Positions 36,133-46,753 of a stretch of 64,000 nucleotides of DNA are shown here, piece by piece. This stretch comes from an uncultured Acidimicrobiales bacterium. Lineage in GTDB: Bacteria > Actinomycetota > Acidimicrobiia > Acidimicrobiales > SHLQ01. The notes under the pieces were generated by a model. It had not been told where the DNA came from. It did no database searches and saw only the letters and a program-made list of their open reading frames with translations. How positions within the stretch are numbered: the first letter of the stretch is position 1; each line of letters begins with the position of its first letter. The DNA is taken from the NCBI GenBank assembly GCA_938038815.1, contig CALHTF010000024.1, forward strand, positions 20,158-84,157, in the 5' to 3' direction. The position numbers and the translations under genes were made by a program.

Positions 36133-37379
36133 TAGCCCACCTCAGACGTCGCCGGCTTGTGCTTGTTGCGGTTGCGCTCTTGTTCGTCGTGGCGTTGTTC
36201 GCCTTGGTGCTCGATCGCGGGTCCCAAGCTCAAACGTCGCGCCCCACCGTTCGACAGCTGGTGGTCAAAGCTCCGATTTCGGTTGCGGTGGGCGAAGACT
36301 TTGTTGTCGAAGTTTCAGATATCGTCCGCGGCGACGCGGTCGAAGTGTGGGTGGACGGCGGCTACGGCGCCCGGCGATCTTCCGCCATGGTGAAGGACGG
36401 GACCGCCCTCGTCGAAGTCGAGGCTGCCCGAGGTCCGGAATCGGGAACTGTCCTGATTCACGCGATTGGCGAAGACGCGGTCGGCAATACCACCGTTGAA
36501 CTCGTACCAGGCCCGGCGGTGGACCCGCTCGACCTCTACCTCGGGCCGAGAACCGTGCTGGCCGATGGCCGAGATTTCTCGATGATCGTGGCGGTACCGA
36601 AGGACTCGTTTGGCAACCCGGTCGCGGCAGGTACCCCAGTCGACTATATGGTCACCCGCGAAAGTGGCGCCCAGGCTGACGCCTCAGAGCCGACCGAGGG
36701 ACTGTTGAGCTTCCACCGAATCTTCTCGCGAACCGTGGCGACCCGAACCCGCGTGGCAGCCACTGTTGGAGCGGCGAGTGGACCGGAGCGTTCGTTCCTC
36801 GAAGTGGCGGGAATCCCGCTTTCGTTTGACCTCTCGCTGCTCGACGAAGTGCCGCTTGCCGACGGGCACACGCTCGTCCGCGTTCGCACGTCTGACCTCT
36901 CAGACGAGTTCGGCAACATGCTGCCCGATGGAACGATTGTTTACCTCGACGCGCAAGGGGTCACCGGAGTTCGGCGCATGCGGTCGGTAACAATCGAGGG
37001 CCAAGCCGAGTTCGTGGTTGAGGCCCCAACCGAGCCTGGCCGTGCCACCTTCGTTGCCACGGCCAGCGGTATACCGAGTACCCGTCTCGAACTTGATTTC
37101 CCGTCGGCCGTTGCAGAATTGCCCGTAGAAGCGGTGGCCGTGCAGGTCGACGGGCGAGAAGCGGTCGAGGTGCGTGTGGGCCGCGTGGTCACCACCCGTG
37201 CGAGCTACGTTCCCGACGGCACGCTGGCGCGTGTGGTCGCTGGCGATGACGTGTTCGAGGTCCCCCTCGAGTTGGGCGAGGCTGCGGTCACGGTTCCGCT
37301 GACTTCTGGTACCGCGGAGGTAACGGTTCTCGGCCGCACAACCTCAGTCGACTTCGAGGTTCAGGAGACTGGATCGTGA
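36129..37379 (+). CDS. membrane-anchored or secreted protein with Ig-like (invasin/BIG-type) domains
   Basis: 416 residues starting at GTG 36129, which overlaps the upstream stop (GTGA). A signal anchor (LVLVAVALLFVVALFALVL) is followed by beta-rich repeats with the recurring 'D.fGNp...GT.V.y' pattern: PKDSFGNPVAAGTPVDYMV and later SDEFGNMLPDGTIVYLD. These match bacterial Ig-like domains of the invasin/intimin class. No catalytic motif. The protein is probably a structural or scaffolding component outside the membrane. Middle gene of a three-gene coupled operon. Confidence 0.75.
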   Translation: MIAHLRRRRLVLVAVALLFVVALFALVLDRGSQAQTSRPTVRQLVVKAPISVAVGEDFVVEVSDIVRGDAVEVWVDGGYGARRSSAMVKDGTALVEVEAARGPESGTVLIHAIGEDAVGNTTVELVPGPAVDPLDLYLGPRTVLADGRDFSMIVAVPKDSFGNPVAAGTPVDYMVTRESGAQADASEPTEGLLSFHRIFSRTVATRTRVAATVGAASGPERSFLEVAGIPLSFDLSLLDEVPLADGHTLVRVRTSDLSDEFGNMLPDGTIVYLDAQGVTGVRRMRSVTIEGQAEFVVEAPTEPGRATFVATASGIPSTRLELDFPSAVAELPVEAVAVQVDGREAVEVRVGRVVTTRASYVPDGTLARVVAGDDVFEVPLELGEAAVTVPLTSGTAEVTVLGRTTSVDFEVQETGS

Positions 37380-38680
37380 TCGCGAGCTCAGCTGACCGCC
37401 CTGGCAAGTGGGGTCTACGGTTTGGTTTGGTCCTGGTGGTCGGTTTGGGCGGCCTGATCGCACTGACCCTTGTGGGTCGCGGTTTGTCTCGGGTGACCCA
37501 AAGCGAAAAGACCAGCGATGTTTTGATCGTCGCCTCCGAACTTCCGCCCGAGCTTGAGGATGCGTTGACCTGGCTTCCCGACGCACCGGACCTGCCGCGG
37601 CCGATGGAACCGCTTACCCGAAACGATGTAGCGGCAGCATGGCTGCGTGCTTGGGCGCAGCTCGCAGTAGTAGAAACCACGGGCGACACCGGTGGACTCG
37701 AGGTGTACTTCTCGAACTCGGCCCTCGAAGGTGTACTCGCAAGTCACTCAGAGCCTGGAACAAACCAGACTCGCCAGATCGGCCATGAGCTCAAGCTCAC
37801 GTTCTACTCCGAGGATGGTCAGGTTGTCGGCTTGACCTCAACAAACTCTCGCGTGCTTCGCGGTCGCCAAATTACAGGTTCCGATGGAGCGGTTCGAACC
37901 GCGTATTTTGACGGGTCCGAACAGTACGAAGCCGTCCTGTTGCTCGAGGACGGCAACTGGCGGGTTCAGCATTGGGTTCGAACTGGCACCGACGGCCAGT
38001 GGTGGAACGAGCCTCTGACTGAGGAACCCCCGACACTTGAAAGTGTTGCACCGCAGGCGTTTGTCGATGGCGGCGGCGACCACCCGCTCGGCGCCATGGG
38101 GGAGATCACGTTCGATGCGACGCTTTCGGCCGTTGAAGTCGACGCCTTGGTTGAGGAAGTGGCCGCCGAAGGCGCGGTTGTGCGAATGCGGATTGGCCGG
38201 CCGACAGGCCTAGCAGATTCGGTGACGGACTCGAGCTCAGATGGGCTCCGGCGTTGGCTCGACCGCTTCAATCAACGTGGGGTGTTGGTCGTCGCGACGC
38301 TCTTCGATGGTCATGTCGACCACTCGCCCGAGGTTTGGGATGCTGACGATCGCTACCTCGCGGAACTCCTGCCGCATCTTCGCGATCACCCCGCCGTGAT
38401 GCTGTACGACCTGCGGCTAGGGGCCGATCGTGACGTTTCCGAAGTCGCCGATCGAGACATGGTCGACGCATGGTTGAGCCACGTTGGGCGCACGGTTCGG
38501 TCTCACGACCCCGATACGCCGGTCACCATTGGATGGTCCAGCCCCGATGAAGCGCTCGCGGCGCCAGGTATCGAAGACATCATTACCTTCGTGGCTCACG
38601 ACCCAGATACCGATCTTGAGCTGATTCGGGCCAGTACCGACGCGCACCAAATATTTGTTGTGCCAGATTTCAGCGAATGA
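37376..38680 (+). CDS. membrane-anchored NTF2-like plus degenerate glycoside hydrolase-like protein
   Basis: 434 residues from GTG 37376 (GTGA overlap). One N-terminal helix (FGLVLVVGLGGLIALTLVG) is followed by an NTF2-like region ending YEAVLLLEDGNWRVQHWV. A C-terminal part (about 235-434) reads like a GH5-type TIM barrel: 'LDRFNQRGVLVVATLFDGH', 'LLPHLRDHPAVMLYDL', 'PVTIGWSS'. Where GH5 enzymes have the acid/base 'NE', this has YDLRLGAD, so catalysis is doubtful. It may bind a glycan made or handled by the upstream membrane protein. Domain calls are from pattern only. Confidence 0.65.
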   Translation: MIASSADRPGKWGLRFGLVLVVGLGGLIALTLVGRGLSRVTQSEKTSDVLIVASELPPELEDALTWLPDAPDLPRPMEPLTRNDVAAAWLRAWAQLAVVETTGDTGGLEVYFSNSALEGVLASHSEPGTNQTRQIGHELKLTFYSEDGQVVGLTSTNSRVLRGRQITGSDGAVRTAYFDGSEQYEAVLLLEDGNWRVQHWVRTGTDGQWWNEPLTEEPPTLESVAPQAFVDGGGDHPLGAMGEITFDATLSAVEVDALVEEVAAEGAVVRMRIGRPTGLADSVTDSSSDGLRRWLDRFNQRGVLVVATLFDGHVDHSPEVWDADDRYLAELLPHLRDHPAVMLYDLRLGADRDVSEVADRDMVDAWLSHVGRTVRSHDPDTPVTIGWSSPDEALAAPGIEDIITFVAHDPDTDLELIRASTDAHQIFVVPDFSE

Positions 38681-39049
38681 CCTTCCATGTTTTCGCCAAA
38701 GCGCGCTGGTAACCTTGACCGCGGAAACCCCGGGCTTTACCCTTCGGGTCATACCTAACGAGTCCACGGTTCAGCCGAAACCCGCACGGAATCGGCAGCC
38801 TGAGGACTCCGAAATCCACAAAAATTCAGCACCGGCGACATTTCGGTCTGTTTCAGCGTTTTGGCAAGCCGGCTCGGTCGGGTTGCCTTGTGGTGCGCAA
38901 GCCCAGTAGCCTTGGCTACGCCGTGCACGCCCTTCCCGTCTTTTGCTGACCCCAAATTTGTTCTGTGCGTTTACGCGCCCGGACATGTCTACAACAGGGT
39001 CAACAGAAACGGGACTCAATGAGTCTTTTTGGACTCCAAGGAGTATTGA
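38681..39049 (+). other. 369-base intergenic region and rpoB leader
   Basis: No gene. It contains a good sigma-70 promoter candidate (38715-38743), a perfect GTAGCC/GGCTAC hairpin at 38906-38919, a direct repeat CAACAG near 38993-39006 and a set of alternating complementary pentamers directly before rpoB (39013-39052). Ribosome site AAGGAG at 39038-39043. Confidence 0.7.
38715..38743 (+). promoter_or_regulatory. sigma-70-type promoter for rpoBC
   Basis: TTGACC (38715-38720), 17 bases, TACCCT (38738-38743). It would give a leader of about 300 bases before rpoB, long enough for regulation. By eye it is the best match in the intergenic region. Confidence 0.5.
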
Positions 39050-39052
39050 GTG
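39013..39052 (+). promoter_or_regulatory. attenuator-like alternating hairpins overlapping the rpoB ribosome site
   Basis: Four short segments alternate: GACTC (39013-39017), GAGTC (39021-39025) followed by TTTTT, GACTC (39032-39036) and GAGT (39041-39044), the last within the ribosome site AAGGAG. Pairings 1:2 (a mini-terminator), 2:3 (ribosome site free) and 3:4 (ribosome site masked) exclude each other. ACTCAAT (39014-39020) can also pair with ATTGAGT at the start codon. Confidence 0.45.
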
Positions 39053-42000
39053 ACTGATCGATCAGCTGCTCGCGAACGTTTCTCTTTTGAAAACATTGGA
39101 GAAGCGCTCGAACTACCCGACCTCATCGCTGTTCAGCGAGAGTCTTTCAAATGGTTCCTCGACGAGGGTCTCGCGAATACGTTCCGCGACATCTCGCCGA
39201 TCAAGGACTTCACCGAGACCCTCCAGCTCGAACTTGAGTTTGACCCCAACGATGAAGACCTGCGCCCGCCGCCGAAGTTCTCGGTTGAGGAGTGCAAAGA
39301 AAAGGACATGACCTACAGCGCGCCGATTTTCGTGCGTGCCCGGTTCATGAACTCCAACACTGGCGAAATCAAAGAGCAGACCGTGTTCATGGGTGACTTC
39401 CCCATGATGACCGACAAGGGCACGTTCGTAATCAACGGAACCGAGCGGGTCGTTGTGAGCCAGCTCGTCCGTTCGCCAGGCGTCATCTTCCAGCCTGGTG
39501 AGCGTTACCGTCTGCGCAACCTCGCCAAGCATCAGCTCGTAACCGGAACCATCCACCCCTACCGCGGTGAATGGATCGAGTTCGATGTCGAGCAAAAGCC
39601 CGGCAAGGACGTCACCGCCGGAACTCGTGTAGCCCGCAAGCGTCGCTTATCGATGTTTACCTTGCTTCGTGCACTCGGCTTCGACGAGGAAAACGAGCCC
39701 GGGTTTATCGACCGGTTCGTCAACCACTTCGACTTCCTCGAAGGCCAGTGGGAAAAGGACCGCGAGACGGCCCCCACCCAAGATGAAGCCCTCATCGAGA
39801 TCTACAAGCGTGCTCGTCCGGGCGAACCGCCCACCCTTGAGTCGGCTCGTTCCTACTTCCGTAACGCCTTCTTTGAGCCTCGTCGTTATGACCTGAGCCG
39901 GGTTGGCCGCTACAAGCTCAACCGGAAACTCGGTCCAGAAATCGAGAAGCTCGAGAAGCTGATGAAGGTCAGCCTCGAAAAGCCAGACCCGACCCAGTCG
40001 GTACTGACCACCAGCGAAATCCTCGCCAGCTGCACCTACCTGTTGCACCTCGCCAAGGGTGAGCCCGGCTACCGCCTCGACGATCAGGATCACTTCGCTA
40101 ACCGTCGTATCCGTTCGGTCGGCGAACTCATCCAGAACCAGGTTCGTATTGGCCTGAGCCGTATGGAACGAGTTGTGCGTGAGCGCATGACCACCCAAGA
40201 CGTTGAAGCCATTACGCCTCAGACCCTGATCAACATCCGTCCGGTTGTTGCAGCGATCAAGGAGTTCTTCGGAACTTCGCAGCTGTCGCAGTTCATGGAC
40301 CAGGTCAACCCGCTTTCGGGCCTTACTCACCGTCGCCGCCTTTCGGCGCTCGGCCCGGGTGGTCTGTCGCGTGAGCGTGCTGGCTTCGAAGTTCGAGACG
40401 TTCACTTCTCGCACTACGGACGTATGTGTCCCATCGAAACGCCTGAAGGTCCAAACATTGGTCTGATCGGCGCTTTGGCAACCTATGGCCGAGTGAACCC
40501 ATTTGGTTTCATCGAGTCGCCGTACCGAACCGTCAAGAAGGGCAAAGTCACCAACGAGATCGTGTATCTCGCCGCTGACGAAGAAGAGGAATACGTCGTC
40601 GCCCAGGCCAACGCCCCGGTCGACGACAAAGGTAACTTCCTCAACGATCGGGTCTTGGTGCGTCGTTCGCCCCAGGCTGCATCGTTGCAGGACCTGCGCC
40701 TCCAGCTCGAACAAGACATCTTCTTCGGTGCGACCACCGAGATCTCGTCGGTACCGCCCGACGAAGTGCAGATGATGGACGTTTCGCCGAAGCAGATTGT
40801 TTCGGTCGCTACCGCTCTTATCCCCTTCCTCGAACACGACGATGCAAACCGTGCGCTTATGGGCGCCAACATGCAGCGCCAGGCTGTTCCGCTGATCACC
40901 GCCGAAGCTCCCTACATCGGTACCGGTGTTGAAGCTCGGGCCGCCAACGACGCCGCCGACATGATCGTGGCGCTCGAAGACGGCGTAGTCACCGAGGTCG
41001 ATGGCCAGTCCATCACCGTCGAGTACAAGACGATGGGCAAGGTGACCCGTCGCCTGCTCAAGTTCGAACGCTCGAACCAAGACACCTCGATCAACCAGAA
41101 GCCGCGAGTTCGCGAAGGCGACAAGGTCAAGGCTGGCCAGGTTCTCTGTGACGGTCCTTCGACCGACCTGGGCGAGTTGGCTCTCGGCAAGAACCTCCAG
41201 GTCGCGTTTATGACCTGGGAGGGCTACAACTTTGAAGATGCGATCATCTTGTCCGAGCGTCTGGTACGCGACGACGTGCTCACCTCGATCCACGTGCACG
41301 AGCACGAAATCGATGCCCGTGACACCAAGCTTGGCCCCGAAGAAATCACCCGAGATATCCCGAACCTGAGCGAAGAGATCCTCGCCGACCTCGACGAACG
41401 CGGCATCATCCGTGTTGGTGCCGAGGTTGGTCCGGGCGACGTGCTGGTCGGCAAGGTAACGCCAAAGGGCGAAACCGAGCTCACCCCAGAAGAGCGTCTG
41501 CTTCGTGCCATCTTTGGTGAGAAGGCCCGCGAAGTTCGCGATACCTCGCTGAAGGTCCCACACGGCGAATCGGGCAAGGTCATCGACGTCAAGGTGTTCA
41601 GCCGTGACGATGCCCACGAACTGCCGCCAGGTGTCAACCAACTCGTACGGGTTTACGTTGGCCAAAAGCGCAAGATCAGCGTGGGCGACAAACTTGCTGG
41701 TCGTCACGGTAACAAGGGTGTTATCTCCAAGATTCTCCCCCTCGAAGACATGCCGCACCTCGCCGATGGCTCACAGGTCGACATCATCTTGAACCCACTC
41801 GGTGTTCCGTCCCGCATGAACGTTGGACAGGTCCTCGAAGCTCACTTGGGCTACGCAGCCCGGTGGGGTTGGGAACTCGACGGTGAGAAGACCGGCGATC
41901 AGCCGCCTCGCACCGAGAACAAGACCCGTCCATCGACCCCAGCCTCGAAGTTCATCGCCACCCCGGTGTTCGACGGTGCGCACTGGGACGAAGAGGATAA

Positions 42001-42631
42001 GGCTGGCGACAAGCCAACCATTCAAAGCTTGCTCGAGAACCTTTCGGGTGAAGCCGACGATGGCACTCGGATGATGCAGCCCGACGGCAAGGTCCAGTTG
42101 TACAACGGCCGCACCGGTGAGCCGTACGACAACCGGGTAACCGTTGGTTACATGTACATCTTGAAGCTGGCTCACCTTGTCGACGACAAGATCCACGCCC
42201 GCTCGACTGGTCCGTACTCCATGATCACCCAGCAGCCGCTCGGTGGTAAGGCTCAGTTCGGTGGCCAGCGCTTTGGTGAGATGGAAGTTTGGGCCCTCGA
42301 GGCCTACGGTGCCGCTTACTGCTTGCAGGAGCTGCTCACCATCAAGTCCGACGACGTGCTCGGCCGAGTTAAGGTCTACGAAGCAATCGTCAAGGGCGAG
42401 AACATCCCCGAGCCCGGCATCCCCGAGAGCTTCAAGGTGCTCATCAAGGAAATGCAGGCCCTGTGTCTCAACGTTGAAGTCTTGAGCCTCGAAGGCGAAG
42501 AGATCGAAATGCGCGAACTCGACGAAGACGTGTTCCGTACCGCCGAAGAACTCGGTATCGACCTCTCCCGTCCCGAGCGCGGCTCTGACGAAGAAGACGC
42601 CCGTCGCGCCGCTGAGCGCGCCGCCCGCTAG
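39050..42631 (+). CDS. rpoB: DNA-directed RNA polymerase subunit beta
   Basis: 1193 residues from GTG 39050 with AAGGAG at optimal distance. All core landmarks are present: the rifampicin pocket ([10 protein letters not shown] then [12 protein letters not shown]), [37 protein letters not shown] and the C-terminal [20 protein letters not shown]. Within the rifampicin region Asp417, His427-equivalent and the Ser of RRLSAL are retained, but the residue after DQ is Val419 instead of the usual Asn (E. coli Asn518). Shorter than E. coli RpoB, normal for actinobacteria. Forms the RNA polymerase core with the product of the next gene. Confidence 0.99.
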   Translation: MTDRSAARERFSFENIGEALELPDLIAVQRESFKWFLDEGLANTFRDISPIKDFTETLQLELEFDPNDEDLRPPPKFSVEECKEKDMTYSAPIFVRARFMNSNTGEIKEQTVFMGDFPMMTDKGTFVINGTERVVVSQLVRSPGVIFQPGERYRLRNLAKHQLVTGTIHPYRGEWIEFDVEQKPGKDVTAGTRVARKRRLSMFTLLRALGFDEENEPGFIDRFVNHFDFLEGQWEKDRETAPTQDEALIEIYKRARPGEPPTLESARSYFRNAFFEPRRYDLSRVGRYKLNRKLGPEIEKLEKLMKVSLEKPDPTQSVLTTSEILASCTYLLHLAKGEPGYRLDDQDHFANRRIRSVGELIQNQVRIGLSRMERVVRERMTTQDVEAITPQTLINIRPVVAAIKEFFGTSQLSQFMDQVNPLSGLTHRRRLSALGPGGLSRERAGFEVRDVHFSHYGRMCPIETPEGPNIGLIGALATYGRVNPFGFIESPYRTVKKGKVTNEIVYLAADEEEEYVVAQANAPVDDKGNFLNDRVLVRRSPQAASLQDLRLQLEQDIFFGATTEISSVPPDEVQMMDVSPKQIVSVATALIPFLEHDDANRALMGANMQRQAVPLITAEAPYIGTGVEARAANDAADMIVALEDGVVTEVDGQSITVEYKTMGKVTRRLLKFERSNQDTSINQKPRVREGDKVKAGQVLCDGPSTDLGELALGKNLQVAFMTWEGYNFEDAIILSERLVRDDVLTSIHVHEHEIDARDTKLGPEEITRDIPNLSEEILADLDERGIIRVGAEVGPGDVLVGKVTPKGETELTPEERLLRAIFGEKAREVRDTSLKVPHGESGKVIDVKVFSRDDAHELPPGVNQLVRVYVGQKRKISVGDKLAGRHGNKGVISKILPLEDMPHLADGSQVDIILNPLGVPSRMNVGQVLEAHLGYAARWGWELDGEKTGDQPPRTENKTRPSTPASKFIATPVFDGAHWDEEDKAGDKPTIQSLLENLSGEADDGTRMMQPDGKVQLYNGRTGEPYDNRVTVGYMYILKLAHLVDDKIHARSTGPYSMITQQPLGGKAQFGGQRFGEMEVWALEAYGAAYCLQELLTIKSDDVLGRVKVYEAIVKGENIPEPGIPESFKVLIKEMQALCLNVEVLSLEGEEIEMRELDEDVFRTAEELGIDLSRPERGSDEEDARRAAERAAR

Positions 42632-42705
42632 TACCTACCGATCACCCCGCTTGATCACCCAGTCAGTTACGTCACCACCCAAAAACTTTTACGCATAGGA
42701 ACCAT

Positions 42706-45700
42706 ATGCTCGACGTCAATAACTTCAGCCAAATCCGCATCGGCCTCGCAACCGCGGACTCGATCCGTATGTGGTCGAACGGCGAAGTCAAGAAGCCAGA
42801 AACCATCAACTACCGCACACTCAAGCCTGAGAAGGACGGACTCTTCTGCGAGAAGATCTTCGGCCCGACCAAGGATTGGGAGTGCTACTGCGGCAAGTAC
42901 AAGCGGGTGCGCTTTAAGGGCATCATTTGCGAACGCTGTGGTGTTGAAGTCACCCGCTCGAAGGTGCGCCGTGAGCGCATGGGCCACATCGAGCTCGCCG
43001 CTCCTGCGGTTCACATTTGGTACCTGCGTGGTACCCGGTCGTGGCTTGCCTACCTGCTCATGGGCACCACACCCAAAGAGGAGCTCAAGGCCAAGCAGCT
43101 TGAGAAGGTCATCTACTTCGCCGCCAACATCGTCACCTTTGTCGATGAAGAAAAGCGCGACGTCGATCTCGAGAACCTCGAAGCCGACCTGATTGGCGAG
43201 CGCGAGCTCATCAACAAGGAAATGGAACTCGAGCTCGCCGAGCGTCACGAAGAACTCGAAGACGAGATCAAGCAGCTCGAAAAAGAGAAGGTCAAGGACA
43301 CCGAGATCAAGGCTCGCCAGCGGGCCGCCGAGAAGGACCTGGCCGCCATTCGCGAGCGCTTCGAGCAAGAGCTTGACGTGGTCAACCGAGGCTTCGAAGA
43401 GTTCAAAGATCTCTTCGCCCGCAAGATCATCGAAGACGAAATGCTCTGGCGTGAACTCGTTGGTCGTTACGGCGACTACTTCGAGGGCGGCATGGGTGCC
43501 GACGCGATCGCCAGCCTCATCGACAAGATCGACTTCGACGACGAAGAGGTCAAGCTGCGGGCGCAGATCGATCCCGAAGAAGGCGTCAAGCCTCTGTCGG
43601 CTCAGCGCAAGCAAAAGGCCATCAAGCGCCTCAAGATCGTCGCCGCATTTAACCGTCGCGACGAGCACGAACGTCGGATCAACGACCCTCGGGCCATGAT
43701 CCTCGACGTCGTGCCGGTTATCCCGCCGGAACTGCGCCCGATGGTGCAGCTCGACGGTGGCCGCTTTGCTACCTCGGACCTCAACGACCTCTACCGTCGG
43801 GTGATCAACCGGAACAACCGGCTCAAGCGTTTGCTCGACCTCGGTGCTCCCGAGATCATCGTCAACAACGAAAAGCGCATGCTCCAAGAGGCCGTCGACG
43901 CACTGTTCGACAACGGCCGTCGTGGCCGGCCGGTTACCGGACCGGGTAACCGCCCGCTCAAGTCGCTGTCGGACATGCTCAAAGGTAAGCAGGGTCGTTT
44001 CCGTCAGAACCTGCTCGGAAAGCGCGTCGACTACTCGGGCCGTTCGGTCATCGTGGTTGGCCCGACCTTGCGTCTGCACCAGTGTGGCCTACCAAAGATC
44101 ATGGCTCTTGAGCTGTTCAAGCCTTTCGTGATGAAGAAGCTGGTCGACGAAGAGTTGGCCCAGAACATCAAGTCGGCCAAGCGTATGGTCGAGCGTCGTC
44201 GCCCGCAGGTGTGGGATGTCCTCGCCGAGGTCATCAAAGAACACCCGGTCATGCTCAACCGGGCGCCAACCTTGCACCGTCTTGGTATCCAGGCGTTCGA
44301 GCCCGTGCTCGTCGAAGGCAAAGCCATCCAGCTTCACCCGCTGGTCTGCACCGCCTTCAACGCTGACTTCGACGGCGACCAGATGGCGGTCCACCTGCCT
44401 CTGTCGGCCGAAGCTCAGGCTGAAGCCCGCGTGCTGATGTTGTCGGCCAACAACGTGTTGAGCCCCGCCAACGGACGCCCGCTTGTCACCCCAACCCAGG
44501 ACATGATCATCGGTGGTTACTACCTGACCACCGAAGGCGAAGGCCTGGCCGGTGAAGGCAAGAGCTTCCGCAGCCTCGACGAGGTTCGCGAAGCCTACGA
44601 AATGGGCGACATCCATATTCACGCCAAGATCAACTTCCGTCACCCGAAGCTCATCGACACACCAGCCAACGGTGTTGCGGCGACCTACCACCAGACCACG
44701 GTCGGTCGGGTCTTCTTCAACTCGGTGCTCCCCGACGAGTACCCGTGGGTGAACTTCCGGGTCGGCAAGCGTCAGATGGGAACCATCGTCGACGATCTGG
44801 CCCGCAACTATCCCAAGGCAGTTGTTGCTCGAAGCCTCGATGGCATCAAGGACACCTGCTTCCGCTTTGCAACCCAGTCGGGTCTCACCGTTTCGATCGA
44901 CGACGTCCGTACGCCGGTCGAAAAGCGCGAGATTCTCGACCGTCACGAAAAAGAAGCCGACAAGGTCGAACAGCAGTTCCGCCGAGGCATCATCACCGAC
45001 GGTGAGCGTCGCCAGAAGGAAGTAGAAATCTGGACGGCTGCGACCGAAGAGGTCAAGGACCGAATGGAGGAGGGCCTCAAGGCCATTGCCTTTAACCCGA
45101 TCGACGTCATGGTCGACTCTGGTGCTCGAGGCAACATGATGCAGGTTCGTCAGATCGCCGGTATGCGCGGTCTGGTCGCCAACCCTCGTGGTGACATGAT
45201 TCCTCGCCCGATCAAGAGCAACTTCAAAGAGGGACTCGCCATGCTCGAGTACTTCATTGCTACTCCGGGTGCCCGTAAGGGTTTGGTCGATACGGCGCTT
45301 CGTACCGCCGACTCGGGTTACCTCACCCGTCGTTTGGTCGACGTTGCGCAGGAACTGATCATCAACAACGAAGATCCGTTCAAGACCAAGGGCGCGGTTC
45401 GCGGCATCTGGCTCGAAGACATCGAGCCCGATGAAGCCGGTCGTCGTACCTACCTCGAAACTCGCCTGCTCAGCCGTACCTTGGCCGACGATGTCGAGCT
45501 TTCCGACGGTGAGGTCTACAAGGCTGGTACCGAAGTAACCGAACCAATGATGGAAGCCATGCGCGACGACAAGAAGGTCGATCGGGTTCGGGTTCTTTCA
45601 CCTCTTACCGATGATTCGGAGTTCGGTATCTCGGCTGCTTGCTACGGCACCTCGCTTGCGACCGGCGGAACCATCGAGGTCGGTGAAGCGGTTGGTGTTA

Positions 45701-46608
45701 TCGCCGCTCAGTCGATCGGTGAGCCCGGTACCCAGCTGACCATGCGTACCTTCCACACCGGTGGTGTTGCGGGTGGTGGCGATATCGCCGGTGGTCTTCC
45801 CCGTGTGGTCGAGCTCTTCGAAGCTCGCTCGCCCAAGGGCAAGGCAACCCTCGCTCGTATCTCGGGAACGATCCGGATCGGCGAAGATGAAGGCAAGGGC
45901 CTCAACATCATGGTCGTCGACGATGAAGGCAACGAAGACACCTACATCGTTCCGCCTCAGGCTCGCCTCGAGGTCGAAGACGGCCAGTCGGTTGTTGCCG
46001 GCGATGCGATCGTTGAAGGTCCTCGTGACCCGAAGGAGCTCTTGGAGATCAAGGGCGTTCGCGAAACCCAGAACTACCTCGTCAACGAGGTTCAGAAGGT
46101 GTATCGCGATCAGGGCGTATCGATTCATAACAAGCACATCGAGCTCATCGTTCGCCAGATGACCCGCCGGGTCGCCGTGAACGAGCCTGGTGACTCAGAC
46201 TTCCTGCCGGGTGAGCGCGTCGACCAGAAGACCTACGCCGACGCCAACCGCCAGCTGGTCAAGGAAGGCAAGCGTCCCGCCGAAGGCCGCCCAGAACTTA
46301 TGGGTATCACCAAGGCATCGCTGGCTACCGAGTCGTGGCTGTCGGCTGCGTCGTTCCAGGAGACCACTCGGGTTCTTACCGAGGCCGCTATCGAGTCCAA
46401 GTCCGACTCGCTGCTCGGTCTCAAAGAGAACATCATCATCGGAAAGCTCATCCCTGCGGGAACGGGCCTCGACATGTACCGGGACACCATCCCGCATGCT
46501 CCCGACTATCAGCCAATGGAGTTCTACTCCAGCGAAAACGAAGACATCGCAGAGCGCTTAGCTGCCGACTTCGATGCCGCTGCTGAGGTCGTAGACATCA
46601 AGAAGTAG
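42706..46608 (+). CDS. rpoC: DNA-directed RNA polymerase subunit beta'
   Basis: 1300 residues, ATG with AGGAA upstream, 74 bases after rpoB. The first zinc site is intact ([15 protein letters not shown]). The catalytic Mg motif is [12 protein letters not shown], and the trigger-loop region reads [19 protein letters not shown]. The second zinc site, four cysteines in nearly all bacteria (E. coli 814, 888, 895, 898), is altered: the expected cysteines are Pro891 (NEDPF), Pro966 (VLSP) and Ser976 (FGIS), with only Cys979 (ACYG) left. The reading frame is otherwise perfect, so this looks like a real lineage variant. A terminator and a 55-nt repeat follow. Confidence 0.99.
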   Translation: MLDVNNFSQIRIGLATADSIRMWSNGEVKKPETINYRTLKPEKDGLFCEKIFGPTKDWECYCGKYKRVRFKGIICERCGVEVTRSKVRRERMGHIELAAPAVHIWYLRGTRSWLAYLLMGTTPKEELKAKQLEKVIYFAANIVTFVDEEKRDVDLENLEADLIGERELINKEMELELAERHEELEDEIKQLEKEKVKDTEIKARQRAAEKDLAAIRERFEQELDVVNRGFEEFKDLFARKIIEDEMLWRELVGRYGDYFEGGMGADAIASLIDKIDFDDEEVKLRAQIDPEEGVKPLSAQRKQKAIKRLKIVAAFNRRDEHERRINDPRAMILDVVPVIPPELRPMVQLDGGRFATSDLNDLYRRVINRNNRLKRLLDLGAPEIIVNNEKRMLQEAVDALFDNGRRGRPVTGPGNRPLKSLSDMLKGKQGRFRQNLLGKRVDYSGRSVIVVGPTLRLHQCGLPKIMALELFKPFVMKKLVDEELAQNIKSAKRMVERRRPQVWDVLAEVIKEHPVMLNRAPTLHRLGIQAFEPVLVEGKAIQLHPLVCTAFNADFDGDQMAVHLPLSAEAQAEARVLMLSANNVLSPANGRPLVTPTQDMIIGGYYLTTEGEGLAGEGKSFRSLDEVREAYEMGDIHIHAKINFRHPKLIDTPANGVAATYHQTTVGRVFFNSVLPDEYPWVNFRVGKRQMGTIVDDLARNYPKAVVARSLDGIKDTCFRFATQSGLTVSIDDVRTPVEKREILDRHEKEADKVEQQFRRGIITDGERRQKEVEIWTAATEEVKDRMEEGLKAIAFNPIDVMVDSGARGNMMQVRQIAGMRGLVANPRGDMIPRPIKSNFKEGLAMLEYFIATPGARKGLVDTALRTADSGYLTRRLVDVAQELIINNEDPFKTKGAVRGIWLEDIEPDEAGRRTYLETRLLSRTLADDVELSDGEVYKAGTEVTEPMMEAMRDDKKVDRVRVLSPLTDDSEFGISAACYGTSLATGGTIEVGEAVGVIAAQSIGEPGTQLTMRTFHTGGVAGGGDIAGGLPRVVELFEARSPKGKATLARISGTIRIGEDEGKGLNIMVVDDEGNEDTYIVPPQARLEVEDGQSVVAGDAIVEGPRDPKELLEIKGVRETQNYLVNEVQKVYRDQGVSIHNKHIELIVRQMTRRVAVNEPGDSDFLPGERVDQKTYADANRQLVKEGKRPAEGRPELMGITKASLATESWLSAASFQETTRVLTEAAIESKSDSLLGLKENIIIGKLIPAGTGLDMYRDTIPHAPDYQPMEFYSSENEDIAERLAADFDAAAEVVDIKK

Positions 46609-46662
46609 TCGGTTTCGACCCCTAGCGGGGCCGAAGCCCTTACCGAGTTGCTGCGCAACTCG
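46608..46662 (+). repeat. 55-nt double-hairpin repeat, copy 1
   Basis: Starts on the last base of the rpoC stop. The first hairpin pairs 46611-46622 with 46627-46638 (TAGC loop, one A-C mismatch). The second is GAGTTGC/GCAACTC (46645-46661). Copy 2 at 63570-63624 is identical outside the tip of the first hairpin, where C-G has become G-C. Confidence 0.85.
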
Positions 46663-46682
46663 AGAAACAAAGGCTAACAACG

Positions 46683-46725
46683 CTGGGCAGCAGTTCTTTC
46701 GGGGCTGCCGCCCAGTCGCCTTTTT
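46683..46725 (+). terminator. rho-independent terminator downstream of rpoC
   Basis: The stem CTGGGC.GCAG/CTGC.GCCCAG (46683-46693 with 46705-46715, one mismatch) is followed by TCGCC and five T residues at 46721-46725. It separates rpoBC from the ABC exporter genes. Confidence 0.75.
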
Positions 46726-46753
46726 GGTCCGCAATCGGCGGAAGGATCCCTGC

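Noticed and set aside
38883..38912. second rpoB promoter TTGCCT-N18-TAGCCT
   Set aside because: The proposed -10 is part of a perfect hairpin (GTAGCC/GGCTAC) and the -35 is weak; the promoter at 38715 is better.
39647..41758. 703-codon frame antisense to rpoB
   Set aside because: Arises from the GC-biased third positions of rpoB; composition is not protein-like.
42667..44079. 470-codon frame antisense to rpoC
   Set aside because: Same cause as opposite rpoB; would also cover the rpoB-rpoC junction without a promoter.
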